A DNA stretch of 60,800 bases from Oscillospiraceae bacterium (GTDB lineage Bacteria > Bacillota > Clostridia > Oscillospirales > Acutalibacteraceae): positions 1 through 60,800 of the forward strand of contig WRBQ01000008.1 of NCBI GenBank assembly GCA_009784445.1, in the 5' to 3' direction. This document shows, piece after piece, positions 1 through 8,328 of this stretch (position 1 is its first letter; each line of letters starts with the position of its first letter). A program made the position numbers and the translations under genes. The notes under the pieces are model-generated. The model ran no database searches. It was not told where the DNA came from and saw only the letters and a program-made list of their open reading frames with translations.

Positions 1-768
1 GAAGTCGCCAAAGGCGCGGCGGATATGATCCTCACCGACGACAACTTTGCTACTATAGTGCATGCTGTGCAGGCTGGCCGTGGGATTTACGAAAACATCA
101 AAAAGGCGGTGCACTTTCTCATCAGCTCAAACATCGGCGAGGTGGTTGCTGTGTTCACGGCCTCGCTGATGCGCCAGCCCACGCCGCTGCTGCCCATTCA
201 ACTGCTGTGGGTGAACGTGGTCACGGATTCTGCGCCAGCCATTGCGCTGGGCTTGGAGGACGCTGATCCGCACATCATGAAAAAGCCGCCGAAGTCCGTT
301 GAGCAAAGCTTTTTCGACAAAACCATGGCGACCCACATGGCCATGGAGGGTATTCTCATGGGCGCGGTGACGCTGCTTGCTTTCATGCTGGGGCGGCGTA
401 TCTTTGGCATTTGCGGCGACGACGTAGTGCTGGGGCGCACCATGGCCTTCACCGTGCTGAGCTTTGTGGAGGTGCTACACGCCAACAGCATGCGTTCGTC
501 GCGGCCGCTGTGGAGCATTGGATTGTTCAGCAACCGCCGCATGAACTTCGCCAATGTGCTATGTATTGGCCTGCAAGTGCTGGTGGTTACCCTGCCGCCG
601 CTGCATGGCTTGTTTGGCACCATGGCCATGACCAGCCGACAGTGGTGGGCAGTGATTGCCCTTGCGTTTATCCCCACGGTGGTGCTGGAACTGGAGAAGG
701 TGCTGGGAATTATGGCAAATCGTCAAAAGAAAAACCGCTCGCGGCGGGGCTCCTCGCTTCGCGCCTAA
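1..768 (+). CDS. Cation-transporting P-type ATPase, C-terminal part (Ca2+ type)
   Basis: The gene is open from the first base, so only the C-terminal part is present. The visible part starts in the end of the P domain (GAADMILTDDNF) and continues into the C-terminal membrane domain. TM5 carries SSNIGEV and TM6 carries LLWVNVVTDSAPA, the arrangement found in P2-type Ca2+ pumps, where the Asn/Glu of TM5 and the Asn..Thr-Asp of TM6 bind the ion. Further membrane segments follow, then a basic tail (RQKKNRSRRG). It would pump Ca2+ (or Mn2+) out of the cytoplasm using ATP; the ion is inferred from these residues. A hairpin terminator follows at 788-828. Confidence 0.9.
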   Translation, partial: EVAKGAADMILTDDNFATIVHAVQAGRGIYENIKKAVHFLISSNIGEVVAVFTASLMRQPTPLLPIQLLWVNVVTDSAPAIALGLEDADPHIMKKPPKSVEQSFFDKTMATHMAMEGILMGAVTLLAFMLGRRIFGICGDDVVLGRTMAFTVLSFVEVLHANSMRSSRPLWSIGLFSNRRMNFANVLCIGLQVLVVTLPPLHGLFGTMAMTSRQWWAVIALAFIPTVVLELEKVLGIMANRQKKNRSRRGSSLRA

Positions 769-787
769 TTCTTATAAATATAGCAAA

Positions 788-828
788 ACCCCACTCTTTG
801 CGAGGCAGAGAGTGGGTCGTTGTTTTTT
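788..828 (+). terminator. Rho-independent terminator after the P-type ATPase
   Basis: An 8-bp stem, CCCACTCT at 790-797 with AGAGTGGG at 809-816, is followed by a T-rich run at about 820-828. A closely similar hairpin, also preceded by AGCAAAACC, occurs at 25104-25136 after potD, so this is a recurrent terminator module in this genome. Confidence 0.75.
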
Positions 829-864
829 GTTAATCGTCCACCGCGAAGCGGGGAAAAGTTTTTT

Positions 865-892
865 GCGCAACTTTTTTGAAAAAAAGTTGCAA
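865..892. terminator. Hairpin between convergent genes
   Basis: An 11-base perfect inverted repeat, GCAACTTTTTT at 867-877 and AAAAAAGTTGC at 880-890, lies just after the 3' end of spoVT (minus strand). It probably contributes to termination from either side, but lacks a clean T run of its own. Confidence 0.4.
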
Positions 893-897
893 CGCGC

Positions 898-1437
898 TTA
901 GCCATCCTCCATTTGTTTGCCAAGGAACGATGCTGCTACTTGAATGAGCTTCACATCGGTGGGGGAGGGCGGTGTGCCGTTTTCGTCTTGCAGCATGACC
1001 ACACAGCCAGAAACATCGCCGCCGCCAATGATGGGGCAGGCCACAGCGGCATCGCGCTCTAAGCCTTCAATGGGGCGCAAACGCTCGCCGCCGGTGGAGT
1101 TGAAACTCGCACGATTTTCAATCAATGTCTCTAGGGCACTGGTCAGGCGGCGCTCCAATACCTCTTTTTTGCTTAGCCCCGCACAGGCAATCACGCGGTC
1201 GCGGTCGGTGATGAGCACGGGCAGGTTTGCGCTGCGGCACAGCACCTCGGCATAGGGCTTGGTGGCAGAGCTAAGCTCACCCACGGGTGAATATTTTTTA
1301 AAAATAACCTCACCGTTTGCGTCGGTGAAAATTTCTAGGGGGTCGCCTTCACGTATGCGCATGGTGCGCCGAATTTCTTTTGGTATGACCACGCGGCCCA
1401 GGTCATCAATGCGCCGCACAATTCCGGTTGCTTTCAT
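898..1437 (-). CDS. spoVT: Stage V sporulation protein T, AbrB-type regulator
   Basis: SpoVT is a forespore-specific transcription factor that tunes late sporulation genes. The N-terminal swapped-hairpin AbrB domain is very well conserved (GIVRRIDDLGRVVIPKEI at residues 4-21, then RIREGDPLEIF), followed by a GAF-like C-terminal domain of about 120 residues. The 179-residue length matches the family (178 in Bacillus subtilis). The ATG at 1437 is chosen over an upstream TTG because the family starts MKATGIVRR and a GAGG motif sits at suitable distance. It is a single gene on the minus strand, convergent with the P-ATPase. Sporulation ability is implied by this gene together with spoVM and spoIID in the window. 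Confidence 0.95.
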   Translation of the reverse strand: MKATGIVRRIDDLGRVVIPKEIRRTMRIREGDPLEIFTDANGEVIFKKYSPVGELSSATKPYAEVLCRSANLPVLITDRDRVIACAGLSKKEVLERRLTSALETLIENRASFNSTGGERLRPIEGLERDAAVACPIIGGGDVSGCVVMLQDENGTPPSPTDVKLIQVAASFLGKQMEDG

Positions 1438-1552
1438 CTGCAATCATCCTCACTTCAATTTGTGGTAACAAGATGTATTGTGCGCGAAAGCAGGAAAGTT
1501 ATGCAAGTGTTTGCATGGCGATTTTTGGAAAATCTCGCTTGGTTTGTGTGTG

Positions 1553-2155
1553 TTATGTTTTTGTCCAAATGGCAATGCCCAGTGGCACTTTGCCTTGAAT
1601 TTGAATGAACTTACAGTCATTAAAACCAACGCTTGGCAAAAATCGCGCAAATAATTCGCGGTCAAATTCAAACTTGGGCGAAAAACCTAGCAATTTGAAG
1701 ATGCGAATATTAATTCGTCCCGGGCCGCGTAGATTTTTGATATAAGGTGTGGGCAAAATCACCAAGGATTTTGCGATACGACGTAATTCTGCGGCTGCTT
1801 TTTCGGGCTCGTCAAGTAAATTGAGCACCTGCGCTGCTACAACCACATCATAAGAACTGTCTGGCTGGCCAAGATCATAGATGCTTCGATTGGCAATGAT
1901 GACGTTTGATGCTTTGCGCTTTGCGGCCTTTTTTTGTGCTTTTTTCAACATGTTATCACTTAGGTCTGTGCACAGCACGTGGCTGGCTTTGTCCGCAACT
2001 GCAAGGCTTATTGCCCCCGTGCCTGCTGCTGCCTCCAGCACGGACGCATCCGGAGGTACAAGCTCGCGCACAATGTGTAGCATTTCGCGGTATGCTCGTT
2101 TGTTGGCTTTTGCCCCCAAATCATAAAACGGTGCGCAAAAATCCCAAAAGTCCAT
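1553..2155 (-). CDS. Class I SAM-dependent methyltransferase
   Basis: A methyltransferase of about 200 residues with a Rossmann fold. Motif I is visible as VLEAAAGTGAIS, followed by an acidic residue at the end of strand 2 (LCTDLSDNML), and post-motif segments VVAAQVLNLLDEPE. The substrate is unknown; the small-molecule methyltransferase_11/25 group fits best. ATG at 2155 is preferred over the one at 2164 because the AGGAAGG site would lie directly against the upstream codon. The gene is AT-richer than its neighbours. A 430-base gene-free stretch full of inverted repeats lies upstream. Confidence 0.75.
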   Translation of the reverse strand: MDFWDFCAPFYDLGAKANKRAYREMLHIVRELVPPDASVLEAAAGTGAISLAVADKASHVLCTDLSDNMLKKAQKKAAKRKASNVIIANRSIYDLGQPDSSYDVVVAAQVLNLLDEPEKAAAELRRIAKSLVILPTPYIKNLRGPGRINIRIFKLLGFSPKFEFDRELFARFLPSVGFNDCKFIQIQGKVPLGIAIWTKT

Positions 2156-2299
2156 GGCTGCCATTCCTTCCTGATTAATATGGTCTTTTCATCATAATGC
2201 TTCCTGTGCGAATATAATTTCCATCAGTGTAGCATACGCAAATTGAGAAGTCAAGCTAAATTATGAAAAGCAGCCAACATGGTTGACTGCTTTGTTTGC

Positions 2300-2431
2300 T
2301 TGGCAAGTTGATGTAGCGCACAGGCGGGCTGTGGCGCGCACAACGGTCTGCGGAATGCTGCTCGGTTCCCCGCCTGACATGGTTGGCAGTGTTGCGCCGC
2401 ACAGAACCTGCACACTACATCAACTTGCCAA
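2300..2431. repeat. 132-base inverted-repeat element in a long intergenic gap
   Basis: A perfect 17-base inverted repeat bounds this stretch: TTGGCAAGTTGATGTAG at 2300-2316 and its reverse complement at 2415-2431. Inside it, CAGGCGGG near 2321 and CCCGCCTG near 2369 form a second nested pair. No convincing gene is present (a 76-codon open frame has no family features). The following bases 2432-2597 hold further imperfect inverted repeats, such as GTGTAC/GTACAC and AATTTTTCGCTA with TAGCAAAAAATT. It may be a MITE-like element or a structured transcript; no target duplication was recognised. Confidence 0.5.
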
Positions 2432-2597
2432 ATTTTTCGCTATGCTGCGTTTTCGCTTCGGTCGTGTACCACGTACACTTCCCTTGCTCAAGCCTTGCCT
2501 AGCAAAAAATTAATACTATTTTCCGCAATGCTTTGTTTTCGTTGGTCATGCATCGCATACACGTCCGACAGAAAACTTCGCCTTGCGAAAAATGTAA

Positions 2598-2864
2598 TTA
2601 CTCTGCGGTGTAGGGCAGCAGGGCCACCATGCGTGCACGTTTAATCGCAGTGGTGAGCGTGCGTTGATGCTTGGCACAGGTGCCAGTCATGCGGCGGGGC
2701 AGAATTTTTGCCCGCTCGCTGATGTATTTGCTCAAGCGGCCCACGTCCTTGTAGTCGATGTGCTCCACTTTGTCTACGCAAAACGAGCAAACTTTGCGGC
2801 GGCGGCGGCGCTGTGGCCGGCGGTCATCGCGATCTTCGCGGTCACGCGAGTTATTGTAAGGCAT
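2598..2864 (-). CDS. rpsR: 30S ribosomal protein S18
   Basis: An 88-residue protein binding the platform of the small ribosomal subunit beside S6. Residues about 20-88 show the S18 signature ([19 protein letters not shown], then [12 protein letters not shown]). The N terminus is long, acidic-basic and Arg-rich ([17 protein letters not shown]), as in other Clostridia, and carries KVCSFC, a Cys pair seen in zinc-binding forms of S18. ATG at 2864 is chosen because AGGAGA lies 6 bases upstream; an in-frame ATG six codons earlier would overlap it. It is the last gene of the rpsF-ssb-rpsR operon. Confidence 0.97.
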   Translation of the reverse strand: MPYNNSRDREDRDDRRPQRRRRRKVCSFCVDKVEHIDYKDVGRLSKYISERAKILPRRMTGTCAKHQRTLTTAIKRARMVALLPYTAE

Positions 2865-2897
2865 AATATTTTCTCCTGTCAAATGTGAAATAGTTGA

Positions 2898-3365
2898 TTA
2901 GAACGGCAGGTCGTCGTCGCCGGCAATTTCGTCAAAGTCTGCCGCGCTTGCGGTGGAGTAAGACGATTGCTGCTGGGCGTTGCCGCGTTCGGGCGGGGCT
3001 TCGGGCAGGGGAGGCTGATCGCGGAAGTTGCCGCCACCGCCACCTTGGTTGCGTTCGCCGGTGAAGTGGATGTTTTCGGCCACCAGTTCAACGGCTTCTC
3101 GCTTGTTGCCGTTTTTGTCATCATAGCTGCGCACTTGAATGTTGCCCATTACGGCAACCATGCTGCCTTTTTTGAAGTAACGGCTGAGGAATTCCGCGCT
3201 TTGGCGCCAAGCCACGCAACGGATGAAGTCTGTTTGACGTTCTTCGTTTTGGCCTTTGAAGCGGCGGTCAACCGCCACGGTGAAGGAACAAACCGAAACG
3301 CCGCTGCCTGTGCTTTTGAGTTCAGGGTCAGCCGTCAGGCGCCCCATAACCATCGCATAGTTCAT
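2898..3365 (-). CDS. ssb: Single-stranded DNA-binding protein
   Basis: A 155-residue SSB with an N-terminal OB fold (residues 1-105: MNYAMVMGRLTADPEL, TDFIRCVAWRQSAEF, KGSMVAVMGNIQVRSY), a Gly/Pro/Gln-rich linker and the acidic C-terminal tip DDDLPF, which docks partner proteins of replication and repair. It lies between rpsF and rpsR, the classical Gram-positive arrangement, with only one base between the rpsF stop and its ATG, so translation is probably coupled. GGGAGGG precedes the start. Confidence 0.97.
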   Translation of the reverse strand: MNYAMVMGRLTADPELKSTGSGVSVCSFTVAVDRRFKGQNEERQTDFIRCVAWRQSAEFLSRYFKKGSMVAVMGNIQVRSYDDKNGNKREAVELVAENIHFTGERNQGGGGGNFRDQPPLPEAPPERGNAQQQSSYSTASAADFDEIAGDDDLPF

Positions 3366-3366
3366 G

Positions 3367-3666
3367 CTAGCCCTCCCGACGAATCACCATGCAGCGCAGC
3401 ACGCCGTCGGTGATGCCAGCCACGCGCTCAAGCTCGGCGGGGAATTCCGGTGCCGAAGTGAACACAAACAGCATGTAGTATCCTTCGCTTTCGCGTTTGT
3501 TGATGAGGTAGGCCAAGCGACGTTTGCCCATGTCTTTGGTCTGCTCTGCATCCAGTGTGCCGTTTTGCTCAATGAGGGTTTGAAAACGCTCTTTGAGCGC
3601 GTTGATGGCTTCCTCGCCGGGCAGCATGGAAAACACCATCATCGCTTCGTAGTTGTGTTGTGCCAT
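3367..3666 (-). CDS. rpsF: 30S ribosomal protein S6
   Basis: A 99-residue S6 protein with the family fold: YEAMMVFSMLPGEEAINAL at the start, MGKRRLAYLINKRESEGYYMLFVF in the middle. It pairs with S18 on the ribosomal platform. AAGGAGGAAACT precedes the ATG. First gene of the rpsF-ssb-rpsR operon; the promoter is at 3764-3792. The leader of about 90 bases contains several small hairpins (for example CGCGG..CCGCG), and could hold an S6:S18 autoregulatory site, though I cannot confirm the motif. Confidence 0.97.
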   Translation of the reverse strand: MAQHNYEAMMVFSMLPGEEAINALKERFQTLIEQNGTLDAEQTKDMGKRRLAYLINKRESEGYYMLFVFTSAPEFPAELERVAGITDGVLRCMVIRREG

Positions 3667-3763
3667 AGTTTCCTCCTTATGGACAGTGGACCGCGTTGTG
3701 CGGCCAAGAAGTTTTCCCTGTGCTGATGAGCATACAGGGCGCGGATAGTTCCCGCGACTTTAT

Positions 3764-3792
3764 AGTATAGCATAGGTGCTTGGGCTTGTCAA
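3764..3792 (-). promoter_or_regulatory. Sigma-A promoter of rpsF-ssb-rpsR
   Basis: On the minus strand a perfect -35 TTGACA (3792-3787) is separated by 17 bases from TATACT (3769-3764). The -35 box overlaps the last codons of the upstream lipoprotein gene. Confidence 0.85.
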
Positions 3793-4418
3793 GACATTTC
3801 TGCGGAATTTTGCAGTAAATCTTGCGCTGCAATTTCTCCGGCGGGCAGGGCTATTACTGTACCGCCTTGTTCCAGCTGCGCAACGGCAAAGCGAAACAGC
3901 GTAATGTATTCGGGAATGTCGCCCCAAAAACGTTCACGCACGTAAATATATCTATCTTCCACATGGTGAAGGTCGAGACTGCTGGTATATACTGTTGGCT
4001 GCACCTGCGCACGCACGCTGATGATACGCTGTTCCATGATATCATAAAATATCACGCCGGAAATTGCGCAGGTGTTGGGTTTGGCTGAGATAAAAGCAAA
4101 AAATCGATCATTGATTGCTGCCTCCAAAGCATACGTGAAGATAGGATACGCTTCGGTGGGATTAAGCAGCAAAGTGTACTGGTCGTTTTCGCGCAGCGCA
4201 ATGCCAAACACGTTTAGCTCGGGGAAAAATTGTTCAGTTAGTACATGCCCTAGTGAAAGCTCAAATTGCACAATTTCGCGCCATGGCTCGGGCAACGCTT
4301 CTTCGGCGGCAGTGGTGGTGTGTTCCGTGGTGGTTTCGGTAGAGTTTGTCGGTGTTGTACCTATGCCGCACGCGGCAAGCAACAGTGCAAATACAAGCAG
4401 TAAAGCAAGCAATTTCAT
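3789..4418 (-). CDS. Putative lipoprotein, unknown function
   Basis: A 209-residue protein with a lipoprotein signal peptide: basic start, hydrophobic stretch LLALLLVFALLL and lipobox LAAC (Cys17). A Thr/Glu-rich linker (TTPTNSTETTTEHTTTAAEE) follows, then a compact domain of about 170 residues without a recognised family. Two other lipoproteins in the window (6145 and 51060) have the same Thr/Glu-rich linker style, suggesting a common type of cell-surface lipoprotein in this organism. AGGAGGTTTTACC precedes the ATG. Confidence 0.7.
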   Translation of the reverse strand: MKLLALLLVFALLLAACGIGTTPTNSTETTTEHTTTAAEEALPEPWREIVQFELSLGHVLTEQFFPELNVFGIALRENDQYTLLLNPTEAYPIFTYALEAAINDRFFAFISAKPNTCAISGVIFYDIMEQRIISVRAQVQPTVYTSSLDLHHVEDRYIYVRERFWGDIPEYITLFRFAVAQLEQGGTVIALPAGEIAAQDLLQNSAEMS

Positions 4419-4501
4419 GGTAAAACCTCCTTTTGGTTGATTATATCACGCCTTTGTGCAAAAGTCCAGTTACAATGTTGTTACCTTTTGCAAAATTTTG
4501 C

Positions 4502-4530
4502 TGGACAACGCGCACACAACGTGATATAAT
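4502..4530 (+). promoter_or_regulatory. Promoter of the APC permease gene
   Basis: TGGACA at 4502-4507, 17-base spacer, perfect TATAAT at 4525-4530. The start codon follows about 32 bases downstream. Confidence 0.75.
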
Positions 4531-4561
4531 AGAAAAAATATGACTGAAAGGTAAAATTTCC

Positions 4562-5995
4562 ATGGAAAACAAGTTAAAACGCAAATTTGGGCTGACGATG
4601 GCCATGTGCATGGTCGTTGGCACCATCATCGGCAGTGGCATCTTCTTCCGCAACGAAGAAATCGTCGCCTACGCCGGCGGCCGCATGTGGATCGGCATTT
4701 TAGCCTGGGCACTGGGCGGCATCATCACCTTGGCATTTGCCTATGTGCTGGGCGTGCTATCTACCCGCCACGAAAAAGTGGGCGGCCTGCTAGACTTCTC
4801 CGACGTGCTGGTTGGCGACAGATTTGGCTACATGTTCGGTTGGTTCATGGCCACGTTCTTTTATCCATCCATGACGGGCATTCTCGCTTGGGTGTCGGCG
4901 CGCTTCACGGTGGAGCTATTTGGCTGGCACACCACCCGCGGCGTTAACCAGTTCTTCAGCGGCGAGACTTTTGCCATTGCGCTGGTTTACTTGGTTGCGA
5001 TTTACGTCATCAACACCCTCAGCCCCAAAATCAGCGAAAAAATTCAGATTTCGGGCACGTTCATCAAGGTTATCCCGCTTATCGGCATGGGCATCATCGG
5101 CTTGATTGCCGGCTTGGCTAACGGTGTAACCCTCGAGAACCTCAGCTACGTTGCGGCAGACATCCCCGCGATTGGTGTGCAGGGCATTGAAATTGGCGTT
5201 TTGCCCGCGGGCAGCGCGTTCTTGGCGGCACTGACGGCGACCGTGTTCGCCTATGTTGGTTTTGACTGCGTAATGAACCTCAACAGCGAAATCAAGAATT
5301 CTAAGCGCAATTTGCCCATCGCCCTCACCGGCGGGTTGATTATCATCACCACCATTTATGTGCTGTACTTTGTGGGCATCTTCGGCGCGGCTGGCACCGA
5401 GGTTCTTGCCTCAAGCGGTGGCACACGCACCGCATTCACCAACATATTCACTGAAACCGGCGGCACAATCCTGTTTGTGTTCATCGTCATTTCGTGCTTG
5501 GGCACGCTCAATGGACTCACAGTTGCTGGGCAACGTGCATTCTATACCATTGCGGCACGCCAACGCGGTCCCAAACCTGCCATTTTTGGGCAGGTGGATG
5601 CCTCAACCAACATGCCCAATAACTCCGCCGCGCTTAACCTGCTGCTGATTGCCGTGTGGATGTTCATCAACGGTGCACAGCATGCTGGCTGGCTGGGCTA
5701 CCTGAGCTTTTTGGTTCCGGGTGATGGCCGCTTTAGCTTCAACATTGCGGCGCTCATTCCCATCACCTTTAATGCGTTCTTCATCCCCATGTTTATCATG
5801 GTGATGGTGAAACAAAAAGACCTAGGCATCTTCAACCGCTTTATTGCGCCGGGCATTGCCACGGCCGGTGCCATCTTCCTCATCTATGCCGTGATTGACG
5901 GCCAACGCTGGATGGCTGCATACTATCTCGCGTTGTTCGTGGTTGTGATGGGCGTGGGCTGGGCGCTGCACAAAAAGAAAGAAGTGAAAGCGTAA
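4562..5995 (+). CDS. APC-family amino acid permease
   Basis: A 477-residue polytopic membrane protein with about 12 hydrophobic segments. TM1 carries MVVGTIIGSGIFF, the unwound Gly-rich substrate-binding segment of amino acid/polyamine/organocation transporters. TM6 is FAYVGFDCVMNLNSEIKN, also characteristic. It would take up an amino acid by proton or antiport coupling; the substrate cannot be told from sequence. It is monocistronic: own promoter at 4502-4530, followed by a palindromic repeat and terminator at 6008-6069. Confidence 0.9.
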   Translation: MENKLKRKFGLTMAMCMVVGTIIGSGIFFRNEEIVAYAGGRMWIGILAWALGGIITLAFAYVLGVLSTRHEKVGGLLDFSDVLVGDRFGYMFGWFMATFFYPSMTGILAWVSARFTVELFGWHTTRGVNQFFSGETFAIALVYLVAIYVINTLSPKISEKIQISGTFIKVIPLIGMGIIGLIAGLANGVTLENLSYVAADIPAIGVQGIEIGVLPAGSAFLAALTATVFAYVGFDCVMNLNSEIKNSKRNLPIALTGGLIIITTIYVLYFVGIFGAAGTEVLASSGGTRTAFTNIFTETGGTILFVFIVISCLGTLNGLTVAGQRAFYTIAARQRGPKPAIFGQVDASTNMPNNSAALNLLLIAVWMFINGAQHAGWLGYLSFLVPGDGRFSFNIAALIPITFNAFFIPMFIMVMVKQKDLGIFNRFIAPGIATAGAIFLIYAVIDGQRWMAAYYLALFVVVMGVGWALHKKKEVKA

Positions 5996-6007
5996 AACAA
6001 TACGGTT

Positions 6008-6034
6008 GCGGGCGGATTTGCATCCGCCCCTACA
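6008..6034. repeat. Palindromic repeat, family 2 (GGGCGGATTTGCATCCGCCC type)
   Basis: The copy reads GGCGGATTTGCATCCGCC within a longer palindrome, followed by CCTACA. Near-identical copies occur at 42496-42521 and, in frame inside a gene, at 54670-54695; related forms are at 41503-41530 and 48407-48470. Confidence 0.8.
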
Positions 6035-6069
6035 AGCGGCGGGGCTTCGGCCTTGCCGCTTGTTTATTT
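6033..6069 (+). terminator. Terminator after the APC permease
   Basis: CAAGCGGC at 6033-6040 pairs with GCCGCTTG at 6055-6062, followed by TTTATTTG. It directly adjoins the palindromic repeat. Confidence 0.6.
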
Positions 6070-6093
6070 GCGCAGTGGTTACAAAACTGTAAC

Positions 6094-6122
6094 TAGACAT
6101 TTGCGCACGCGCGTGGTATAAT
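6094..6122 (+). promoter_or_regulatory. Promoter of the 6145 lipoprotein gene
   Basis: TAGACA at 6094-6099, 17-base spacer, TATAAT at 6117-6122. Confidence 0.7.
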
Positions 6123-6144
6123 AAGTGAAAAGGGAGGGCGTGTG

Positions 6145-7119
6145 ATGAAACTTATCGCGATTTTGCTTGTGCTGCTTGTGCTGGCGGGCTGTGGCTCGGC
6201 GGCAACGGTGGTGGTGAATGGTGACTACGATGCCGAAACCACTACAGAGGTTATCACTACGACTGAAGAAACAACCACTACCATGCGTACGTCCCCGCCC
6301 AATGCGGCAGGCGTGCGAGTGGAGGCAATCGATTTACACGCGGCTGCGAATGCGAGGTTGCGGACTGAGATTGAAAGCATGACCGTGGGAAGAACGCAAG
6401 AAGTTGAACGGCGCTTGACGATGTCGGCAACACATACCGTCATTAACCGCGAAAGCGAGCCAAATCAACGTGGCGATACTATAAACAACATTTGGTTGCG
6501 CAATGAAATCACAGGCGAAGAAACTATGTTGATGACAGGGGAGTTTGGTGATGAATATCACGAGCACATGCACACAAGTCCATGGGCGCAGCAGGTCATC
6601 GACGAACGATTTTTTTGGCAAGCAAGACAAGCGCACGTGTTTTTTGCGTTTGAAAGCGTGTTCGATTTGCAACGCATGATGGCTATCCCCCTAGAGCGCA
6701 TGATGGAAGGGTTTGCGCTTGAACGCAATGGGGTGCATTATTTCGTTTCGCGAGCATGCGGCTATTATTGTTGTGGGCGGCAATTGCATGTTCACACCGT
6801 AACGCTGGAGAATCTCGAAACTGTCGCCAGCATTGCCGTGGGCAAGAACTTGCTGGCAGATGTTCCTCAGGCGCATCTGGATGATTGTTTTCATCAAACT
6901 GCTATCGCGCCGAATGGACGTTATCTGGCGGCAGCCTCAGGCGATAATATTTACATCTTTGACCTGCAAGCGCAAGCCTTTGTTGCGCGTGTTCCCGCTG
7001 AAAATCTGTTGCAAATTCAATTTCGTGGCAACAATACTCTCGTTGTTTATCGCACAGACTGGGGCGTGAATGACACCCGCATTGCACGCTCCGAAGCCTT
7101 GCGAATCACTCTGCCATAA
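6145..7119 (+). CDS. Putative lipoprotein, possibly WD40/propeller-like
   Basis: About 324 residues. A lipoprotein signal (LIAILLVLLVLAGCGS, lipid-anchored Cys) is followed by a Thr/Glu-rich linker (residues about 30-50, TTTEVITTTEETTTT) and a domain of about 260 residues. The C-terminal part contains AIAPNGRYLAAASGDNIYIF, which reads like one blade of a beta-propeller. No catalytic motif was recognised. ATG at 6145 is preferred over the adjacent GTG (6142) because of its distance to AGGGAGG. It ends 11 bases before rnc, so the two are probably cotranscribed. Confidence 0.7.
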   Translation: MKLIAILLVLLVLAGCGSAATVVVNGDYDAETTTEVITTTEETTTTMRTSPPNAAGVRVEAIDLHAAANARLRTEIESMTVGRTQEVERRLTMSATHTVINRESEPNQRGDTINNIWLRNEITGEETMLMTGEFGDEYHEHMHTSPWAQQVIDERFFWQARQAHVFFAFESVFDLQRMMAIPLERMMEGFALERNGVHYFVSRACGYYCCGRQLHVHTVTLENLETVASIAVGKNLLADVPQAHLDDCFHQTAIAPNGRYLAAASGDNIYIFDLQAQAFVARVPAENLLQIQFRGNNTLVVYRTDWGVNDTRIARSEALRITLP

Positions 7120-7130
7120 GGAGAACCCAC

Positions 7131-7799
7131 ATGACACTTGATCAACTGCAACACAACCTCGGCTACACCTTCCGCCAGCCCGAGCTGCTCGAGCGGGCGT
7201 TGACGCACTCGAGCTATGCCAACGAGCGCAAGCTGGCGCATGGCAGCAACGAACGCCTAGAGTTCCTGGGCGACAGCGTGCTGGGCTTTGTGGCCGCCGA
7301 GTGGTTGCACGTCAATCATCCCAACAAGAGCGAGGGCGAGCTCACCAAAATGCGTGCCGCCGCCGTGTGCGAGTCGGCTTTGTTCGGTTATGCGCAAGAA
7401 ATCGGCCTAGGCGGCGCGCTACGGCTTGGCCGTGGCGAGGCTGCAACCGGCGGCGCGAATCGTCCCAGCATGGTGGCCGATGCCTTCGAGGCCGTGCTCG
7501 CGGCGATGTTCCTGGATGGCGGCATTGAGCCCTGCAAGGTGTTTGTGCACCGCTTTTTGCAGCAGGGTAGCTTCGCCATGGCTGACAGCAAAACCGAGCT
7601 GCAGCAAATCGTGCAGCAAAACCCGGCGGAGTCCGTGGAGTATGTGCTGGTGCAGGAGCAAGGTCCCGACCATGAGAAAGTCTTTTTGGTGGAGGTGCGG
7701 TTGCACTCCAACGTGCTGGGTGTGGGGCGTGGGCGCAGCAAAAAGCTCGCCGAGCAAGCTGCTGCTGCGCAGGCGTTGAAGTTGATGGGGATGGGGTGA
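7131..7799 (+). CDS. rnc: Ribonuclease III
   Basis: A 222-residue double-strand-specific endoribonuclease that processes rRNA precursors and structured mRNAs. The catalytic signature NERLEFLGDSVLG is at residues about 41-53; the second acidic site is in ADAFEAVLAAMFLDGG. A C-terminal double-stranded RNA-binding domain begins at DSKTELQQIVQQ and ends in RSKKLAEQAAAAQAL. AAGGAGA precedes the ATG. In many Firmicutes rnc neighbours smc and ftsY; here it does not. Confidence 0.97.
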   Translation: MTLDQLQHNLGYTFRQPELLERALTHSSYANERKLAHGSNERLEFLGDSVLGFVAAEWLHVNHPNKSEGELTKMRAAAVCESALFGYAQEIGLGGALRLGRGEAATGGANRPSMVADAFEAVLAAMFLDGGIEPCKVFVHRFLQQGSFAMADSKTELQQIVQQNPAESVEYVLVQEQGPDHEKVFLVEVRLHSNVLGVGRGRSKKLAEQAAAAQALKLMGMG

Positions 7800-7803
7800 T
7801 GAA

Positions 7804-8283
7804 ATGGATTGGAGAACGTTTTTTGCGTCAACCGGTGTTGCCTTAGTTATTGCTGCAATTCCGCTAGTCAAGTCGTTTATTGACAATAAAGCGAAAGCAA
7901 ACGACGCAATCAAAAGTTTTCGCTACACGAAATTGCATGAAATATTGGTTGATTGGAATAAGAACGAAGCGAAGCTAAGTTTTAGAGAAACGAACACGAA
8001 AGATGATCTGCAGATTATGACAACGTGCAACTTACGTAACTTAGGCAACCTTAAGACGTACAGCCAAGCTGCGAGAGGGTTAATCGATAAAAAATATTCG
8101 GGGAGCTTAGACGAGCAACTTCAAACGCTATTTAAACTTCAGTCAGATCTGGTTAATCGAATGCGTGTAAAAGGACAAGCAATAACCTTAGATGTGACGA
8201 ATGAATTTGCAAGAGAGCTTCATCGCGCAGAGGAATTGTTTGTTAAAGCTATCGAAGAACAAATGCGGGCGTTATTGAAATAA
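7804..8283 (+). CDS. Hypothetical protein with N-terminal membrane anchor
   Basis: A 159-residue protein not recognised. Residues about 8-26 form one hydrophobic helix (FASTGVALVIAAIPLVKSFI); the rest is helical and charged and resembles small membrane-anchored proteins of mobile or defence regions. It starts 4 bases after rnc, with GGGGTGA from the rnc end serving as ribosome binding site. Its base composition is clearly AT-richer than its neighbours, suggesting transfer or relaxed selection. Confidence 0.6.
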   Translation: MDWRTFFASTGVALVIAAIPLVKSFIDNKAKANDAIKSFRYTKLHEILVDWNKNEAKLSFRETNTKDDLQIMTTCNLRNLGNLKTYSQAARGLIDKKYSGSLDEQLQTLFKLQSDLVNRMRVKGQAITLDVTNEFARELHRAEELFVKAIEEQMRALLK

Positions 8284-8328
8284 CCCGCAGAGCATAACCT
8301 AACTTACATTCATTTTTGAGGAGCCCCC

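Noticed and set aside
2283-2513. 76-codon frame in the gap after the methyltransferase
   Set aside because: It coincides with nested inverted repeats, has no ribosome binding site and no protein-like conservation pattern.
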